From contig CAIRYK010000068.1 in NCBI GenBank assembly GCA_903882805.1, positions 20,709 through 84,708 on the forward strand: a stretch of 64,000 nucleotides of DNA, read 5' to 3'. Each line of letters opens with the position of its first letter. Position 1 is the stretch's first letter. The stretch comes from an uncultured Bacteroidota bacterium. Its GTDB lineage: Bacteria; Bacteroidota; Bacteroidia; Chitinophagales; Chitinophagaceae. The notes beneath the pieces were generated by a model that ran no database searches, had not been told where the DNA came from, and saw only the letters and a program-made list of their open reading frames with translations. The translations under genes and the position numbers were made by a program. This document shows positions 61,826 to 64,000 of the stretch, piece after piece.

Positions 61826-61876
61826 CCGGTCTGGAGACCGGGTGCCTTGCGCGTAGACCGTAGACTACGGTCTACG
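61826..61876. repeat. two adjacent short palindromes sharing GGTCT/AGACC
   Basis: The first is ccggtct-gg-agaccgg (61826-61841). The second is a 12-bp perfect stem cgtagaccgtag/ctacggtctacg around a single A (61852-61876). Together they look like a REP-type pair; their position 3' of the NHL gene also allows a terminator role. Confidence 0.65.
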
Positions 61877-61919
61877 GAACCAAAAATGAGGGGCAAATAC
61901 CGCCCATTCGCTTTACCTT

Positions 61920-63257
61920 CTACTCTATCATAACCGGTGCACTATATATCTTATCTGAGCATTTAACTGCTATAAGGTAATAACCAGGAATTATATTTTC
62001 AATATTGAGCACAATTTTACGCATTCCCAATTCGTAATTCGTTTTTGCTATCACAACTTTCCCCGTTAAATCCATCAATCGAATGTTGGCCTCGTCTACA
62101 ATTTCAGGCAATTCTATGTTACAAATACCTTTAGCAGGTATTGGAAATATTTTTAAAGCATTTTGATTGTGACCTGATATGGTAGATGTAGCGCTAGCAG
62201 TAAATATTTTGCGCACCCTTCCACCACCACCATCACTGAAATATACATTGTTATAATTATCAACCGCGATTCCAATCGGTGTTCCTATATCTGCTGCTGT
62301 CGCTGTTCCACCGTCTCCGCTATATCCCGAACTACCGGTTCCGGCGATAGTTTGAATAATCCCGGTTGAACTTATCTTCCTTACTCTGTAATTGAATTCA
62401 TCCGCGATGTATATACACCCGGAACCATCTGAAGCAATTCCCCAAGGCCTATTTAATCCGGCCGCAGTCGCAGCTCCCCCATCGCCCGAATACATACGTG
62501 AGCCGGTACCCGCAACTGTCGAAATAATTCCTAAGGTATCAATTTTCCGAATTCTGCTGTTATTGTAGTCGGCAAAATATATTGTATGGTCGTGATCCAA
62601 AAATATGCCAACCGGATAGTCTATTATAGCTGCTGTTGCTGCACCTCCATCTCCGGAAAACCCGGCTAAACCACTACCTGCAATAGTTGTAATTATGCCG
62701 GAAGAACTTATTTTACGAACGCGATTGTTGCGCGCATCAGTAAAAAAAACAGTCATGGAGGAGTCTACTACAATGCCACTTGGATGAAATAATGCGGCTA
62801 TGGTTGCTGCACCTCCATCTCCACTATAGCCGCTGCTACCATTACCGGCAATTGTTGAAATGATACCTGAGCAATTTATTTTGCGGATTCGATTGTTATC
62901 TCCGTCAGCAACGTAAACATTACCATATCTATCAAGCGTTATATTATAGGGTGTATTTAGTTGAGCCGCCGTAGCTGGCCCACCATCGCCGCTAAACCCC
63001 ATACTACCCGTACCGGCAAATGTAGAAATCACCCCTAACTCATTAATTTTTCGAATGCGGTGATTAAGTATATCGCATACGTAAATATTTCCTAATGTAT
63101 CTATCGCCAAACCTTGAGGAACATTTAAATTTGCAACTATAGCAGCGCCTCCGTCGCCGCTATAACTTAATATTCCTGTTCCTGCAATTGTGTTGATAAT
63201 TTGAGCATTACAATTATGGGATACCGCTACCAGCAATGCAAGTAATAATTTTTTCAT
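61920..63257 (-). CDS. secreted NHL-repeat protein with T9SS type A sorting domain
   Basis: 445 aa. Signal peptide (MKKLLLALLVAVSHNCNAQ), then about six tandem NHL-type repeats of about 56 residues, each with IAGTGS.GYSGDGG.ATAA.L..P.GIA.D..GN.Y..D..N.RIRKI, forming a beta-propeller. The C-terminal LKIFPIPAKGICNIELPEIV...LMDLTGKVV...IIPGYYLIAVKCSD is a type A T9SS signal. NHL propellers bind proteins or glycans or have lyase-like activity; the role here is unknown. Confidence 0.88.
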   Translation of the reverse strand: MKKLLLALLVAVSHNCNAQIINTIAGTGILSYSGDGGAAIVANLNVPQGLAIDTLGNIYVCDILNHRIRKINELGVISTFAGTGSMGFSGDGGPATAAQLNTPYNITLDRYGNVYVADGDNNRIRKINCSGIISTIAGNGSSGYSGDGGAATIAALFHPSGIVVDSSMTVFFTDARNNRVRKISSSGIITTIAGSGLAGFSGDGGAATAAIIDYPVGIFLDHDHTIYFADYNNSRIRKIDTLGIISTVAGTGSRMYSGDGGAATAAGLNRPWGIASDGSGCIYIADEFNYRVRKISSTGIIQTIAGTGSSGYSGDGGTATAADIGTPIGIAVDNYNNVYFSDGGGGRVRKIFTASATSTISGHNQNALKIFPIPAKGICNIELPEIVDEANIRLMDLTGKVVIAKTNYELGMRKIVLNIENIIPGYYLIAVKCSDKIYSAPVMIE

Positions 63258-63858
63258 AATCCAGTAGTATTAGATTTGTAATACCCGGTTAAAGGTAGAA
63301 TAAAGTTACATTATATCTTGGAGAATCATATTATGTTTGGCTCTGCGCGAAGTCTCTACCATTCTCGTTTTTCGGGATGTACTTTGCTAGCGGACTGAAA
63401 AACGAGCAGTAGCCCGCTCGAGACTATGTACCAAGACTAAGCGCTAAACCGGACAAGCCCCAACTAGCGCGAGTGTTCCGCCGGAACACTCATGTCTCAC
63501 AAATGTATCCTGTACGCAACCAGCGAAAATTAAATTGGCGATGGTTCTAATAATATTTGTCAAGCCCTACTGTGTAATAAAGTTAGTTTATAAAATTGAT
63601 ATGGCGGAATTATGTTCCCTGCTACTTTTCAATAAAATCGTTATTTGCCTAGCCAGGGGTTGTATAAGTTGCAAAACGAATACTGAGGGTACTTCTCTTT
63701 CCTAAATCAATGCAGTAAGGGCTATTTGTGGCAAATGTAGTTAGGTAGCGAAATCATCTGCCACATAGCTTTTTTAGGATTAAATCTACGGAGAAACGTA
63801 ACGAAACACCCTAAAACCCACATTTCTGCAACTATTTTCTACATTTCTGTAACTTTTA
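63258..63858. other. intergenic region with strong inverted repeats, no gene found
   Basis: No supported reading frame. Inverted repeats: ctcgtttttc (63364-63373) with gaaaaacgag (63397-63406), enclosed by agtctc/gagact about 10 bp further out; and gagtgttcc-gcc-ggaacactc (63471-63491), a 9-bp perfect hairpin. The rest is AT-rich, leading into the promoter at 63859. Confidence 0.45.
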
Positions 63859-63890
63859 TTTGTCTTTGTGGAACGTTACTGCTACCTTTG
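63859..63890 (+). promoter_or_regulatory. strong promoter at right edge, probably of an rRNA operon leader
   Basis: TTTG (63859-63862), a 20-bp spacer and TACCTTTG (63883-63890) match the Bacteroidota consensus exactly. Downstream to the window end there is no reading frame, but an AT-rich leader with aaaagctcttttaaaa and, at the very end, aaatttggcggttta, which looks like a second -33 region. Tandem strong promoters with a long untranslated leader are usual ahead of 16S rRNA in this phylum; the rRNA itself would lie outside the window. Confidence 0.5.
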
Positions 63891-64000
63891 CACTCCCAAT
63901 GAAAAACGGGGTGATTGAAAAGCTCTTTTAAAATGTTGCAATGGTAGTTTAGCTATGAAAAGCCTTCAATGTTTTTCAAAATTAAATTTGGCGGTTTAGA

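Overview
The window comes from a Bacteroidota chromosome, most likely the gliding/T9SS branch (Chitinophagales or Sphingobacteriales-like). Supporting signs are PorX, GldD, PorP/SprF and a PorG-like barrel, at least six proteins with type A or type B T9SS C-terminal domains, a Kdo-phosphate phosphatase (Gram-negative LPS), and several promoters of the Bacteroidota form TTTG/TTG-N19-21-TAnnTTTG. No 16S sequence is present, so genus is not assigned.

Layout. 0-2.3 kb: end of a surface-polysaccharide locus (Wzz-like chain-length protein, cut by the window edge, coupled to an O-antigen ligase/polymerase-like protein). 2.3-5.1 kb: GSCFA protein and four small secreted Cys/His/Tyr/Gly-rich proteins. 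5.3-8.5 kb: membrane hydrolase-like protein, cardiolipin-synthase-like PLD, Rpn nuclease. 8.5-12.5 kb: an AT-rich decaying accessory island holding an uncharacterised nuclease-like protein, a Fic-family pseudogene, a frameshifted GIY-YIG endonuclease fused end-on to a tRNA-Met-like fragment, a 5'-truncated WYL regulator, and an intact tRNA-Met. 12.7-18.6 kb: secreted M4 metalloprotease, kdsC, iscX and ferredoxin, a lone receiver protein and a lipoprotein. 18.8-25.8 kb: two paralogous giant type-B T9SS adhesin-like proteins. 26-33.5 kb: nitronate monooxygenase-like enzyme, porX, GNAT, PorG-like barrel, a secreted protein-glutaminase with a coupled small protein resembling its propeptide, and a T9SS cargo protein. 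33.5-38.4 kb: fdhD with DUF7009, glutathione peroxidase, guaA, DUF3467, gldD, tRNA-Arg(CCU). 38.6-42.8 kb: dinD, PorP/SprF, a VOC gene broken by a nonsense codon, phosphoesterase, PAS protein. 43.3-48.8 kb: TPR-membrane-class III cyclase, small membrane proteins, GT-C glycosyltransferase. 48.8-55 kb: PadR/membrane pair, and a four-gene ABC/HlyD/TolC export operon with a divergent MarR regulator. 55-61.5 kb: DUF4397 T9SS protein, a coupled membrane protein/histidine kinase/LuxR regulator operon, and guaB. 61.5-64 kb: a 149-bp tandem repeat, hairpins, an NHL-repeat T9SS protein, and a strong promoter at the right edge that resembles an rRNA-operon leader.

Functionally the region combines cell-surface assembly, type IX secretion cargo and its regulator, and housekeeping purine synthesis (guaA, guaB). 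The most unusual items are the GIY-YIG/tRNA-fragment element in the decayed island, and the glutaminase with a separate propeptide-like partner.
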